From NCBI RefSeq assembly GCF_026210795.1, contig NC_089453.1, positions 1,118,501 to 1,182,500 of the forward strand: a DNA stretch of 64,000 nt, read 5' to 3'. Positions 1-13,200 of this stretch are shown here, piece by piece (the first letter of the stretch is position 1; every line of letters begins with the position of its first letter). A program made the position numbers and the translations under genes. Below the pieces are notes generated by a model. That model saw only the letters and a list, made by a program, of their open reading frames with translations, was not told the origin of the DNA and searched no databases. Origin of the DNA: Rhizophagus irregularis. Its lineage: Eukaryota > Glomeromycota > Glomeromycetes > Glomerales > Glomeraceae.

Positions 1-3000
1 TCAAAATGAAAGTCGTGCAAAGGTGTATCTAAGATAGACCATATGGTAAGTGAAGAAAAATAAATTCCAAGAAATTCTGTGAGGGATATCGGTATAAGTC
101 CTCGTGTGAGTCTCAGGCAGGAAATTGAAGGAGGGTCACAATCCCAACAATCAAGAGCCGTAAATTCTGCAACAAAAGAGTCCGGTAAAGGTAATAAAGG
201 TGACGCGGAAAGGAAATTATCAAGATAAGTAGTCTGGAGAGCCAATAGTAATGTTTTGAAAGTATTTAAAGGGCTAAATTCTGGTAAGATATAAGGACAA
301 ATCCACAAGTGGTCTAAAGTCTCAGGAGAAGAGTTACATTGAGGACAAAGCCAAGTCGGATTATAAAGATGAGGTTTTCGTCTTTGAAGAGTTGTAAGCG
401 TCGGAAGCATATCCAATAGTAGTTTGATACGGAAACCACAAAACTTGGAACGGCCATTCTGATGAGAGATGAATTGCTTATTGTTATTGAGACAAAATTT
501 GGTGCATGCCCAATCAATATCAGAGGTTGGAGAATAAGAATTAGATCTTATTAATACAGCAAGAGTTAAAAGACTCTTAGCGTCAAAAATATCTCTAATA
601 AATTTCCGGATATTCATATCCACAAATAAAGAATTAAATTGTAAAATGCAAGGAGCCAGCAATTCCAAGGCTGGACGAGAAGAAGGATGTGAATCAGTAT
701 GAGCGGCTTTGGCCAATGCATCCACATGATTATTCAAAGGGTCATCAGCGTGAGCAGGAACCTTGATCAAGGTAACATCCAGATTCTTTTGTGACATAAT
801 AGTTTGTATGGAGGACCACAAAAGGTGGTTGGATTCTTTAAGCATTTTGGGAATAAAAGGAGCATCCACATACAAAGACCATAAAGAAAGTAATTGAGCA
901 CAATCAGTGGTGACAGTAATCTTTGAATTCCGAGGGAGGGAGTCCAATCCGTGCAATAAAGCAAAAACTTCTGAGCGTAAAGCAGAAGGAAAAATGGAAG
1001 AAATGATATTATAGTGAGATTCCAAAATAAATCCATCAGGATCTATAGCAGTCCATGCATAAGCCATCGAAGATACTGAATGGCTAGAAGGAGGAAGGAA
1101 GGAACCATCAATATAAAGTGTAGACACCGAAGAAGGAAGTTGGATATCAGAAATCCTAGACTCTTGGTTATTCATAGGAGGTAGTCGAACCGGAGCAAAG
1201 AAATGAAATAGTAAAAGAGATTTGGCAAAGCCTAACGACGCAGAAAGTAAGACTGAACGAGTGTCCGCATGTATATAAGTACGAGGTTTCGTAGGATAAC
1301 GGATCAAACTCGATAACAGAACATAAGAAAAACATCCTTCAGAGGGACATCGTTTAAGTAAAGTCTTAGAAGTAGAGGATCGCGGGATAGCAGAAGCACA
1401 ACCTTGGCATGCAGTAAATTCAGAAAGCATATCATCAACAGGTGACGCAATCCAATGTGAAATAAGAGTTTTATTACGTGGAGCAGATAGGTAGTAATCA
1501 CACGGCCAACGAGGAAAGAGTTAGTATTACGATTAAAAGAAATAGCCCATTGAGGGTTAAACCAATAATTTCGACTAATGTCTATAAAAGAAATAGAAGC
1601 TACAGTATGAGAGCTAGGAATTTAAAATAAAAAAAGGTGAATTAGGAATAACAATAAGATTAGACAAATAATTAAACCAAGCAGGCACAGATCCTTTGTT
1701 CGATACTCGTTTAAGAAAGCATAAATCTTTCCATGAAAGAAGTCGAGAGCCACACGGTGTAATCAATTGGGCAAGATAACGAGTACAGAAATTCTTCCGA
1801 ACGTTTTTCATGGAAGTAAATAAATCTTTTGGTAAAATAGACCGGAGTGGTATCGCCGGATGTAGATCTTTCCTTGGAGGTCGGAACATTAAAGACCACG
1901 TGATGTTCAATCGAGAAGAGAATAATAAAGAGTTGAACAAAGAATGTGTCCGCAGGGGAAAGGTATGAGACCATGGTTCCAAATCAATAATAGAAGGATA
2001 GGCATCACAGTCCAAAAAACCTTGCAAATAAGTAATCATATAATTGGCAAAAAGCTTATACGAAGGGTGAGAGAAAATTTTCTGCCATGAGGCCACATGA
2101 GATGATAGAAATCAGCCAAAAGCTTGCTGAATTGAGAACAGTAACAATGTAAAAAATGCAGGAAGAGGAGTGACTGAAGCAAAACCAGCCTTTTGTCGAA
2201 TAAGAGAAAGCATCAGAGAGACCATGCGATTAATGGTAGATTCGGCAAAAAGTGTGGTTTGTAGGCGAAATTCCAATCTCGGAAGTAATACAATATTATA
2301 AAGATAAGTCACGTGTTGTGCCAAGAGTTTCTTAGGACTGAGTAGAGTGGCCATATCCTTAACCATGCAAGTGGTTTGATTGTGAACAAAGCTAGAAGAA
2401 ACCGAAAGACAAAACCAAACACCTAAAAAACGGAAAGATGTGGATAAAGCTAACGCTTTTAAAGTAAGAGTAGGACTTGAGATTAAGGGGGAGGGAGAAA
2501 GATCAAACATTACAGTTTGAGAAAATTGTTCAGAAGAAAGAAGGATATATTTTGCTGAATTTGCTTGAGTATTATTTAAAGTATAAAATTCAGCAGTAAT
2601 GGAAAGGCGATCTTCAATTCCTCGTTTAGATGAAGCAATCAAAGTAGAGTCATCCATAAATGTAATATGAGAAACAGGCAAATTATATTGTTCATAATCA
2701 ATCGGAGAGTAATCCAATAAAGCAGAGGATTTCAAAATAAACAGATCACAAGCTTCTTGATTAAGTGTTGTAAGCAAAGGATCTAAATAAATCACCCATA
2801 ATAACGGAGAAATAATTTCACCCTGGTCAATACCGATTCTAACTCTATATCCAGAAGTATCACCATAATGAGTAATAATTTTATTATTACGTCTAGTGAA
2901 AAGATTAATGATAAATTTGATCAACAAAGGTGGGATATGCAAACGAATTAAAGCCAATTTAAGCATATTTAGGTCAATCGAGTCAAAGGCCTTAGAAATG

Positions 3001-5170
3001 TCTTGAGAGACAATCCATAACTCTTGGTCATCACTTTTGTCAAAGCGTCGTTGATGAATTATAGCATCAAGCATCTTAATAGGAATATCAGTAGAACCAC
3101 CTGGTAATCCAGCAAAATTACCACCTTGAAGCACTTGATTGTCAGCTAGGATTTTTGAAAGTCGAGTTGTAACGACCTTAACCACACATTTCCGTACAGT
3201 TTCCAACAAAGTGATAGGCCGCGTATTTTTTAATTGGGCATCAAATTCATGAGGCTTTGGAATGGGATAAACAAGCGCTTCATGCCAATCAGCAGGAATA
3301 TCGCCTTGGTTAAGACAGGCATTAGCTAAAATAAGAGACAAATTAAAAGCTTCGCCAGTTAGATGTTTGAGCATCTCATAAGAGATCTTGGAAGGACCAG
3401 AGGCTTTATTATTAGGCATAGAATTGAGAGTGCTCTTCCATTCATCTTCCAGGATAGGGGACATGACCGAGTTATATAAGGACGAATCAATATCAGAAAG
3501 AGGAGTATACGCTCTTTGCCAACGTGGAGGAAATGAATCTGTAGAAGAATACTGGACCAAAGGAGGAGTAACAACCGATTGGAAGTGTTTAATAGCAGCT
3601 TGTTTGATATCTAAAGGATCAGTAAGTAATGTGGGTTTGGAGTCAATAACAATCAAGACTCTATCAAGAACGATAGAACGATGTTCCACTGATAGGGCTG
3701 AAGAAATAAAGGAGCCCGGAGACGTAGAGAAATGTTCATCTCTAAGAGCAGTATAATATTTAATGGAATCTACATGATGTTGATGAAATTGCGTGGAAAG
3801 ATAAGCTGAGACCAAAGCTTTTTGTGAACACAAAAATGTGACAAAAATAGGAAGTAGTGTTGTACTATAAGAAGGTATAGTATAATCTGTTAAAAGAGAT
3901 TTAAGAAGGATCAAATGGGTAGATAAAGAATTAATCATTTGTGAAATTTGAGCAGGATGACTAGGCCTAGATGTGGTCAATTTAAATAATAATCTATCCA
4001 GAAATTTGTTGATAGCAATGAGCTTTGTAAGCTCTGGAGAATACTTATGATGATGTGTATTGGATACGTGTTGGAATGGTAAAGCATCAATGGCACCACC
4101 AAGAATAGAACGTTTAAGAGCGTGCCAAAGTTTGTCCAAAGAAAGAGCTGAAGGTGAAGATATAGAAGGATGATGTGTGGCCAAATACAACCCAAGACGT
4201 GAGTTAACTTCATTGGAAAATTTGTCCCAAATATCTTCTTTTAAATTTTTGTACAGAAAAATGGTGCGTTGTTCGCTTTTTTGTTTTAATCTAGCTTTAG
4301 CTAGAGTAGCAAAACAAGAGCTAAAATCGAAGGCTGTAAAAAGGACACGGTGATCAGTAAATTGATTATTATTCAACTTAGGACAAGATTCAACATGAGA
4401 GAAAAGACCGGGAGCAGGAAATCCAGGGGATGACCAAATATAATCAAGTCTTGAAGAACCATTCTGATGATAAAAAGTAGGACTAGGACCTGAAAATGAA
4501 GAAATATGGGATTGATGATCCGTAAAATATCGAGAAGAGAGTGATCGTAAAATTTTTAAATGATGTTGGGGAAGATGTGAATGGGAAAGTTCATCCGCAT
4601 TAAAGTCACCAAGGATGATTACATGATAATTATTAGAACGGGCTTTATCAAGCCATAAATTAAGTTGTGCAAAAATAGCATCACGTTCTTTGTAATGAAT
4701 AGAATGATAAGGAGGAATATAGACAGAAATAATGGAGATCTTTGTTTGATGGAAAAAAAGATCCAATTTTAAAAGACGACCTTTCCAAGGATCAATCTTT
4801 TGAACATGTTTATGTAAAGGATGACGAAGTAAAAGACCAACACCATCATGTGGTCGTGAATTAGAAGGGGAAGGAGCCCAATAGGACTTAAAATTATATT
4901 GAGAATGTTCATTTTGATAAATAAATTTAGCATTAGAAGAAGTAAGACGAGTATCATTTAAAGATAAAACGCCGAAAAAAGAATGGAGAAAATAATTTAA
5001 TAAATGCAGTTGTCGGATAGGGAACACAAACCATTAACATTGATTTGTCCAAAATTAATAAGAGGGGAAGAAGAAGAAGAAGGATTATTAAAACTATTAA
5101 TATTAGTTTTCGCACTAATACGGAGAGGAAGTCCCTGTGATACACCCAATATAAATTGGTGTTCAATCAT
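1..5170 (-). pseudogene. LINE1 ORF2: endonuclease, reverse transcriptase and RNase H, broken
   Basis: The start is an ATG at 5170. A frameshift near 5000 separates FGQINVNGLCS from the rest of the endonuclease (LNDTRL, GDFNADEL, RLDYIW, FTDHRV). The reverse transcriptase follows (RPITLLETVRK; VSQDISKAFDS motif A; GIDQGEIISPLLW motif B; ITFMDDSTL motif C). An in-frame TGA at 2112-2114 replaces what is Arg in LINE2. A frameshift near 1610 precedes a Cys cluster (CQGC...C...C) and an RNase H domain around 700-1135 (YIDGSF, LRSEVFALLHG, TTDC, VPAHADDPLNNHVDALAK). The C-terminal CPQC-x8-H-x4-C zinc element falls near 310-360. The ORF runs off the window. The family enzyme performs target-primed reverse transcription. 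Confidence 0.92.
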
Positions 5171-5318
5171 TGGAAGGGGAGGGTTTTGAGGGAGAGAAGG
5201 AGTCCAATTTTTCCATAATCGAACCAAGTTGGGCAGAAAGATTCTTTTGCGTATTAGTGACATTAGAGATTTCCAATTGCAGACGGGAAGTATTAGCATC
5301 GGGGGCAATAATAGTAGG

Positions 5319-7295
5319 TCAGGAGTTAGGTAAGGGGACATGTCTTCTTGATAGGACGGAGTTAGGGTCCAGAGCTGAGAAGGATGCATCAGGAGAAGTG
5401 TCCATAAGAGAAGGGGGAGTATGGGAAGGAAGATTGAATCCAGAATTTGTGTCTTGGGTTGGGGCATCATCCCATCCATTATCATAGGAATGATTTTGAT
5501 TTTCATGATCATCACGAGGTGGATACAAATCAGAGTCTCCAGGGGCATCATAATTCATCATTAATTCAAGCTCAGATAGCCTATACTCATGGGCCGTGAT
5601 AGTATCATTCATCCAAGAGACAGTTTCCTCTAGAGTATTGAGGGTAGTAGCAATTGCTTTGATCTGCACCTTTAACTCATCAATGATGTGTTGAGGAAGC
5701 GTACAATTAGGGTTGTTATTCGGAGGAGTAGATGAAGTATTGTTAGGACTAAGATTGTGTGGAGATTGGATAGAACCAGAAGAATTTGCATTGTTCCTAG
5801 AATTGGTATTATTGATACTGGACTGATTGTTACGGTTAGGAACATTGGGACGGGAAGTATTAATATTATTATTGTTATTGTTGGATCGGGATGAAAACGA
5901 ATTATTACAGGATCTGGAGGTAGATCTCGATCTTGAGCGGGAAGTGGATTTATCACGTGATTGACGTGAATCCTGATGACCACGTCGAGGACCGGCGTTA
6001 AAACTTAAAACGTGAATATAGTTTGTTAAGGCGATCATCCACTTTGCGTGTAGGATGAGGGTTACATACAGAAGGAGAGCAACCCGAACGTCCACAAACA
6101 TGACATAGGGTGTGAGCTTCATTAGGAGGATGCCATGTTAAACCTTTGCCGCAGAAAGCCACAGATAATTCTTTTGCGGCCTCGAGAGTATCAAACGAGG
6201 AGAAATTTAAATATACATAAGGTTTGGGCTTGTAGGAATTGATAGAAAGGGGGACATTAAGAGCCTTAGCGTTAACTTGAGTAGCAATTTCTAGAAGGTT
6301 AGCTTCTTTGATATTTTTCAGAATACCGGCAAGGATGGCGACATGTTCTCTTCGGCTGTCACGTTGAAATTTTGAGAAAGATGCCGGACAGACGCGTAAT
6401 AAATTACCTAGGCAAATGATCGCCCAGATATCGTTAAATTGGGTAATTGCATCCACGGAGGAAAATTGGATATGTCCATTATAGTAATGTTTTTTAGGAG
6501 TGAGTTTGCACTTGATCACAGTGCCATATCGGGAAAATGCTTGGCGGACTTGCGTCTCGTTTAGGAAAAGTGGGATGTCGGTGTCAAACAAAGACTTCGC
6601 TTCGTTACTGAGTTTGGCATTTGCAGGGGAATAGTGAGTGAAGACTAAATTGAGAAGATCTGCACGTGGGAGCTGACACAATCGGTAAAATCATGCTGAT
6701 CATTAAAGAGGACAAGGATCTTTTTGTTATCGCCTGATCCATCGCAACGTGCGCGGGTGCCATAAGAAGGATATCGGGAGAGTGAACGATCCACTTCATC
6801 ACACATGGAGCGATTGGTAGTAAATTTAGCTTTGAACGCGTCAGGCGCATCACGTAGATAGGCCGCAGCATGATAACGAGAAGGTGCGGATTTTATAGCG
6901 GCAGCATTACCATCGGAAGATGGCCGACGTTCAGGGACATCGAAGGCAACTGTTTTACCTTTGTCATTAGGGGAAGGATTTGTAGAGACGGGAAGGGGGT
7001 GGGCATGTATAAAAGATTCTAAAGACATGTTAGTAGAAGGAAGTTGAGTAATAACTGGAACTCTGTTAACAGGAAGGCCAGAAGGAACGGTGGGAGTGAG
7101 GTTGGGAGCAGGAGCAGAGGGTGAAGTTATATCAACATTCATAGCGTCATCAGAGACAATACGCGAACGTTTGTTAGGCGTGCCAGCGGTATTGGTAGGA
7201 GACAAAGGTCAGTCTCCAGACGGAGCAGAAGTGTCAGGACGCGGTGGCGGCGGAATATCTGGGTTAATAACAGAAGGAGCTGGGGATGTAGTCAT
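5319..7295 (-). pseudogene. LINE1 ORF1: RRM-like, CCCC zinc knuckle and RS-rich RNA-binding protein, broken
   Basis: The first ATG is at 7295. After 28 codons an in-frame TGA near 7211 interrupts a Pro/Ser-rich leader. A frameshift near 6690 and another near 6005-6120 split the rest. Joined by eye, the order matches LINE2 ORF1: disordered leader, two RRM-like segments (DIPLFLNETQVRQAFSRYG; YVYLNFSSFDTLEAAKEL), a C-x2-C-x4-C-x4-C knuckle (CHVCGRSGC...C), an arginine-serine tract, an Asn-rich stretch and a predicted coiled coil near 5590-5680. Known ORF1 proteins of this type bind their own RNA in a ribonucleoprotein. The arginine-serine tract is unusual and recalls splicing-factor tails. The breaks make it a pseudogene. 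Confidence 0.85.
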
Positions 7296-8063
7296 GGTTA
7301 AAGCTCAATAAAGAGGAAAGCAACTGGGGAAATATTAGTATTTAGAACGAGCACTTAGAAATTTTCGAACGAAAATTTCAAAAATAAATTTTATTAGTAT
7401 TTTCAAAAATTCAGGAAAGAGTTGCGATGATCCTCATATTTGGTGATTATAAAGAGATGTGACTATATAAAAAATTTCTTATATTTGTATATCATAATTC
7501 CGGCCAAAAATTAACATAATTTTAGCCAGAATTATACCTAAAACTTTATTGTATTGTAACTTCGCCAATATTAATCGTAGAGAGATGATCTTACCGCCAT
7601 TCAATTCGTCTTGATGAGGCGGTTCTAATGGTATAAAATACGTCGAAATCCAATCACTAGCTTAATTTCCGAAATTAAAAAAATATTAATGGTTATTGTG
7701 TAATAACTCTGTCAATATTGATCCTAGAAAGACGATCTTACTACCATTCGATTCGTCTTGATGAGACGAATCTAATGGTATAAGATACATCGAAATCCAA
7801 TCACTAGATCAATTTCCGAAATTAAAAAATATTAAATAGTTTTTAAGTAATAACTCCGTCAATATTGATCACAGAGAGAGATGAGCTTACCACCATTCGA
7901 TTCGTCTCGATGAGGCGATTCCAAAGAGCTATAAATCGTCTTTTTACAATCACTAGGTACCGAGAAATCTAGCAAAATGTTAAATGGCGCAGTAAACATA
8001 AATCAAGAAATATTATAATGCCGATGTTTAACATTTTGTTGAATAACTCGTCAGCCAGTGATC

Positions 8064-8079
8064 GGAAAAGGATAAAACT
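8064..8079 (+). repeat. LINE2 5' target-site duplication
   Basis: The 16 bp GGAAAAGGATAAAACT occur here, again at 15918-15933 right after the LINE2 3' end, and a third time at 16902-16917 after the SINE. In the uninterrupted element X (about 50958-50983, reverse complement) the same bases occur once, which shows the pre-insertion state. Confidence 0.93.
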
Positions 8080-8225
8080 AAAAAAAAACTTAAAAACTCT
8101 CTCCTGTTGTCTTCACGACAATATTGCACCAAAAAATAAAAAAGATTTTTTTGAAGTATTTTTATTATTTACTTCGCGTTACTACTAACTATTACACATT
8201 TTAGTTCTCCCTTCCACTTTTAGCT

Positions 8226-10223
8226 ATGACTAACAAACGAAATAATAAAGCTTCTGGTACTTCTGCTCCAAAACGTCCTGCCCAGAGTCCTCCTTCTGGC
8301 AACGTTCAAGGTCAAGGTTCTTCTGCTTCTACTTCCGGTCCCACTTCACAACCTTTGACCGACAACTCTGCAAAATGCACACGGGTTTCTTCTGAACCCG
8401 TTATGGACCAAGACAATATTTTGACTCCTCCTGCTCCTCAGGATAATACTTCAACTTCGTCTCCTCCTCCCGTTAATACCAACGCGTCCCCTTCGGCTCC
8501 TGACTCTGGTACCTCCCTTGATGACTCCCAACACTCTCCCTCTAACTCTGCAGACAAAGGAAAATCTGTAGAAATTTTGCCTCCTGAACCTGAACGCGCC
8601 GTGTCTCCTGACGCGTCTACTGCTGCTATACAATCTTCCCCCTTCTCTTTTATGCTGCGGCTGCGCCCTCTACTATCGAAGACTTTTGGACCCACTTTAA
8701 ACCAATCGTGAAGCTTGTGACGTGACTGACCGAGAATTCTCCTCTTTTTCCTCTTATGGTAGTAAAGCTACCACTCAAGGATCAGGCGATAATAAACTTA
8801 TCGTTGTCTACTTTCGTTCCAAACCCGATATGGAAAAAGCTATCTCTGCGCCTATCGCCTCCCTGCATGATCTACAGTTTCACGAACATGACCCATCTGC
8901 TAAAAAGGCAGATGAACAACTTCGTACTCTTGTAGTTACTGACATCCCTCTCTTTGTTACTGATGCACAATTAAGGGGCACTTTCTCCCGTTATGGTATT
9001 GTTACCCACTGCCGCACGCGTCTTTCAAAACTTTATCGCACTGCGTATATAGTTTTTGACTCCGCCACCTCCATGGATCAATTTGAAAACACGTGGGCTG
9101 TACTTTGTACTGGACACTACTTACGCGTCTGTCCTGCCTCTCATTCACCTGATCAACGCGCTGTCAGACACGCCCATGTAGCACTCCTTGCCGGCCTCCC
9201 TCGCGGTTCTGTTGCCGCTGACCTTTCTGAAATTGCCGAAGAAGTTTCTGCTAAAAGCGTCAACATTCCTTTCTCCTACAACTCATATAATCCTAAGCCA
9301 TACGCATACGTGCACTTCTCCTCCGCTGCCACTAAAGAATCAGCTATGGGGATTACTTGCGCTCTCAAATCTATTGGCCTTACTTGGCATGAACCTGCCG
9401 AAGTCTCCTCTCTTTGTCATCATTGTGGCCGCCCTGGTTGTAATCCGGACAAATGTGCTTCATCACGTGCTCCGCAACGTCCTTCTCGCCCATGGTCTAG
9501 CAATGATAAATTACGCGAATTATACAACAAACACTTACCTCCTTCCCACCCTGCTAAACGTCATAATCGTTTCGCGCGCCCTGCTAATTCTGAACAAAGA
9601 TCTTATGCTGATGCCGCTGGTAGAAAAGTTCCTTCCCGATCCCATTCTCACCCTAGATCTTCACGTTCACGCTCTCGTCCAAATAATCGTCGTCATCCTC
9701 ATCGTCCTCCTCAATCTGATTTGGATCACGACATCGCTGCTATGGATGTTCCCCTTTAATGGATTGATAGTATATTACTGAACAAATCACTGCCATACTT
9801 GAAGAGATTACTCACCTTACCACTGAATTTGCTCAACTTCAAAATCGAGTTAAATGGCTAGAAGACCACTATTCTTCCCCTCCTATTTCAAGGTCCCAAC
9901 TACCTCAAGCTCCTCCTATCCCCGAAATTGAATCGATGAACCAAGGATGGGATAATATTGAACCCTCTGATCCTAGACGCCTTAGTGATAATCTCATGGA
10001 TTTTACTTCTCCTGTTTCACCATCGAATGGTCCCAATTTCACTGCTCATTCACATATTCCTCTCCCTCCCCGTATGAGTTTGATCCCCGGCCCTGCCACT
10101 TCACCACAAGACCGCCTCTCCTCTCTTACTGCTACAGTTACTGAACTCACCAAAACAGTTCAACAAGGCATGGCTCAACAAAAACAATTCTTGGCTGCTC
10201 GCGATAACGCGATCTCCCAATAA
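8226..10223 (+). pseudogene. LINE2 ORF1: two RRM-like domains, CCCC zinc knuckle, RS tail and coiled coil
   Basis: The ATG at 8226 follows the short 5' UTR. A Pro/Ser/Thr-rich disordered leader runs to a frameshift near 8650-8720. The second frame (8722-9759) has RRM-like segments (LVVTDIPLFVTDAQLRGTFS with RYGIV; PYAYVHFSSAATKESAM), a C-x2-C-x4-C-x4-C knuckle (CHHCGRPGCNPDKC) and an arginine-serine tail (RSHSHPRSSRSRSRP). A further frame break near 9760 leads to a predicted coiled coil (LEEITHLTTEFAQLQNRVKW) and an acidic, Pro-rich C-terminus ending at 10223. The knuckle has Cys where gag-type knuckles have His; LINE1 shows the same. Its likely role is RNA binding and chaperoning for target-primed reverse transcription. 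Confidence 0.88.
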
Positions 10224-10280
10224 TTATTGATTCCCAAATTTTCCTTTACTACTTACACCTTTTATCATAGTGTAGTAATG

Positions 10281-13200
10281 ATGGACAATAACAAACACGA
10301 TTTTTCTCCTCACCCTTCTCCCCTTATTAAATTTGGTCAAATTAATGTTAATGGATTATGTTCTCCAGTTCGACAACAACATTTGCTTAATTTCTTTCTT
10401 CACTCTTCTTTTGGTGCCTTGTCTTTAAATGATACTCGCCTTTCTCCTTCAAATGCTAAATTTATTTTTAATAATGAACATTCCCAACATCATTTTAGGT
10501 CCTATTGGGCCTGTTCAACTTCTTCTCATCATCATGATGGTGTTGGTATTTTGCTTCGTAATCCCCTTTATAAACATGTTCAAACAATTGATTCTTGGAA
10601 TGGTCGCCTTCTTAAATTAGATTTGTTTTTTCATCAAACAAAAATTTCTATTATTTCTTTATATTATCCTCCTTCTGGTTCTGTTCATCAATTTATTTGT
10701 AATGATCTTATTGCCAAACTTCTTTCTTGGCTCGATCATGCCCGTGCTAATAATTATTTTGTAGTTATTCTTGGCGACTTCAATGTTGATGAAGTCGCTC
10801 ATTCCCACTATTCATCCAATCATTTCAAACTTCTTCGTTTACTTTCTTCTCAGTTTTTTACCGATCATCAAGCTCACTCTTCTTCTGATGGTCCTGATCG
10901 TACCTTTTATTATACCAATGGTTCTTCTAGACTAGATTATATCTGGTCTTCACCTGGTTTTCCTGCTCCTGGCCTTTTTTCGCAAGTGGTTGCTTGTCCT
11001 AATCTTCTGGATCGTCCTTTTACGGATCACAAAGTTCTCATAACTCTTTTTGACTTCAGTTCTTGTTTTGCCATTTTGGCTAAATCTCGGCTCAAACAGA
11101 CAAAAGAAATGCGTACCATTTTCTCTTATACTTCCACTTCAACTGAACAATGGAATAATTTTACTGCTGAAGTGGATAATTCTCTTGAAGTTTATTTAGA
11201 TAGACAATATAATTCTCGTCTTGATTTCTCTTCTCTCTCTCTTGATCGTATGTGGCATGCTTTAAAAGCTGCCATACTTAGTGCTGCAATTGAAACTTTA
11301 CCCTTTCAAAAAGTCTCTAACACACACCAACATTCATACTCTCCTGAATTAACTAAACTTATTGCTATTAACAAGTTTTTAGATCGATTTTTATATCGCC
11401 TTACTACTCGTCGTTCTAATCGGCCTACTCAAATTGCGCAAATGATTGCTGCTTTACCTTCTCATCTTGAAAATCTTACATCCTTGCTTCCTGATTATTC
11501 AATCCCTACCTATTCCACAACTCCTGTATCTGTATTCAAATCGTTTTTACGATCACAGAAGAATTTAGTTTCTGCCTTCTTATCTACTAAATTCGCCCAA
11601 CATCTTACGGACTCTGTGGAATATTATACCGCATTACGTGACAAACACTTTTCGAATTCGCTTGGCACCTTTATAGACTCTGCTCTATCGATTGAAAAAC
11701 GTTTGATTGTTCTTGACCGCGTCCTGGTTGTCTTGGACTCTACTCCTACTCTTTTAACGGACCCTTCGGATATTAAACAAGCTGTTATTACTCATTTTCA
11801 AACAATTGTTTCTCCTCCGTTGGTCCGTCATTCTTCCATTGCTTCATTTCCTGCTCGGTGGCAACAAGCTTACACCCTCTTCCTGGTGTCTCCGCTTCTT
11901 TGTATGATCCCGTTTTAGCGCCTATTTCTCTACAAGAATGGTCCGCTGTGATTTCCTTCATGCCTAATAACAAAGCTTCTGACCCTTCAAAAATTTCTTA
12001 TGAGATGATTAAACATTTGTCCGGCGAAGCTTTAAATTTTTCTCTTTTACTTGCCAATACCTGCCTTTCTCGCGGTGATATTCCTGCTGACTGGCGTGAA
12101 GCCGTGGTTTATCCCATTCCTAAACCTCATGACTTTGATGCTCAACTTAAGAACACTCGACCTATTACTCTTCTGGAAACAATTCGCAAATGTGTAGTCA
12201 AGGTCGTCACTAATCGTCTCTCCAACATCCTTGCTGATAGTAAAGTTCTGCAAGAAGGCAACTTTGCGGGTTTACCTGGTGGTTCCACTGATGTCCCTAT
12301 CAAAATGCTTGATGCGATTATCCATCAGCATAAACATGACTCTTCTGATGATCAGGAATTATGGATCGTTTCTCAAGATATCTCTAAAGCTTTTGATTCT
12401 ATGGATTTGAATATGCTTAAATTAGCTTTAGTTAGATTACATATTCCTGCACTTTTAGTGCAATTTATTTTGAAACTTTTTACACGACAAAATAATAAAA
12501 TTATAACTTGCCATGGCGATACAGCTGCTTATCGAGTGCGTGTTGGTATCGATCAAGGAGAGATTATTTCCCCTTTACTCTGGATTATTTACTTGGATCC
12601 CCTACTTACTGTTTTGAATCAAGAAGCACGAGATCCCTTTGTTTTGAAATCTTCAGCTCTTTTAGAATATTCTCCACTTGAATTTGAACAACATTCTTTG
12701 CCAATTTCACATTTGACTTTCATGGATGATTCTACACTTGTAGCTTCTTCAAAAACTGGAATTGAAGATCGTCTTTCTATAACTGCTGAATTTTATACTT
12801 TGAACAATGTTCAAGCTAATTCAGCTAAATATGTTCTTCTTTCATCTTCTTCCCCTTCTTCGAACATCATTTTTGATCTTTCACCTTCTTCTTTAGTTTC
12901 TGATTCGTCTCTTTCCCTTTTCTCTTTGTCTTCGAACACTTCATTTCGCTTTTTAGGTGTTTGGTTTTCTTTATCCGCCTCTTCCCAATTTGTGCTTAAA
13001 CAAGCGCGTTCTATGGTTAAAGATATGGCTGCTCTGCTTGGTCCTAAAAAATTATTGGCGCAACATGTGGCCTATCTGTACAATGCTGTCCTTCTCCCAA
13101 GATTGGAATTTCGTCTTCAAACAGCTCTCTTTACAGAAAACATTGTTCAGTCAATTGTTACACCTATGTTTTCAGTCCTTAGAAGAAAAGCTGGCCTTGC

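Larger units (their letters stand above)
1..7434 (-). mobile_element. LINE1: non-LTR retrotransposon, 3' end beyond the window
   Basis: The element lies on the minus strand. Its 5' end is at 7434, next to ATAATCACCAAATATG (minus-strand reading), which is also the target duplication of LINE3 at 51609. It has two ORFs: an RNA-binding ORF1 (5319-7295) and an ORF2 with endonuclease, reverse transcriptase and RNase H (1-5170). The 3' end and 3' duplication lie outside the window, so the insertion cannot be closed here. It is a homolog of LINE2 (8080-15917) with the same order of domains, and it sits inside TIR element X'. Several frameshifts and stops make it non-autonomous today. Confidence 0.9.

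Noticed and set aside
5004-5487. Plus-strand ORFs inside the LINE1 region
   Set aside because: They are antisense shadows of LINE1 ORF1/ORF2 coding sequence and lack any family motif.
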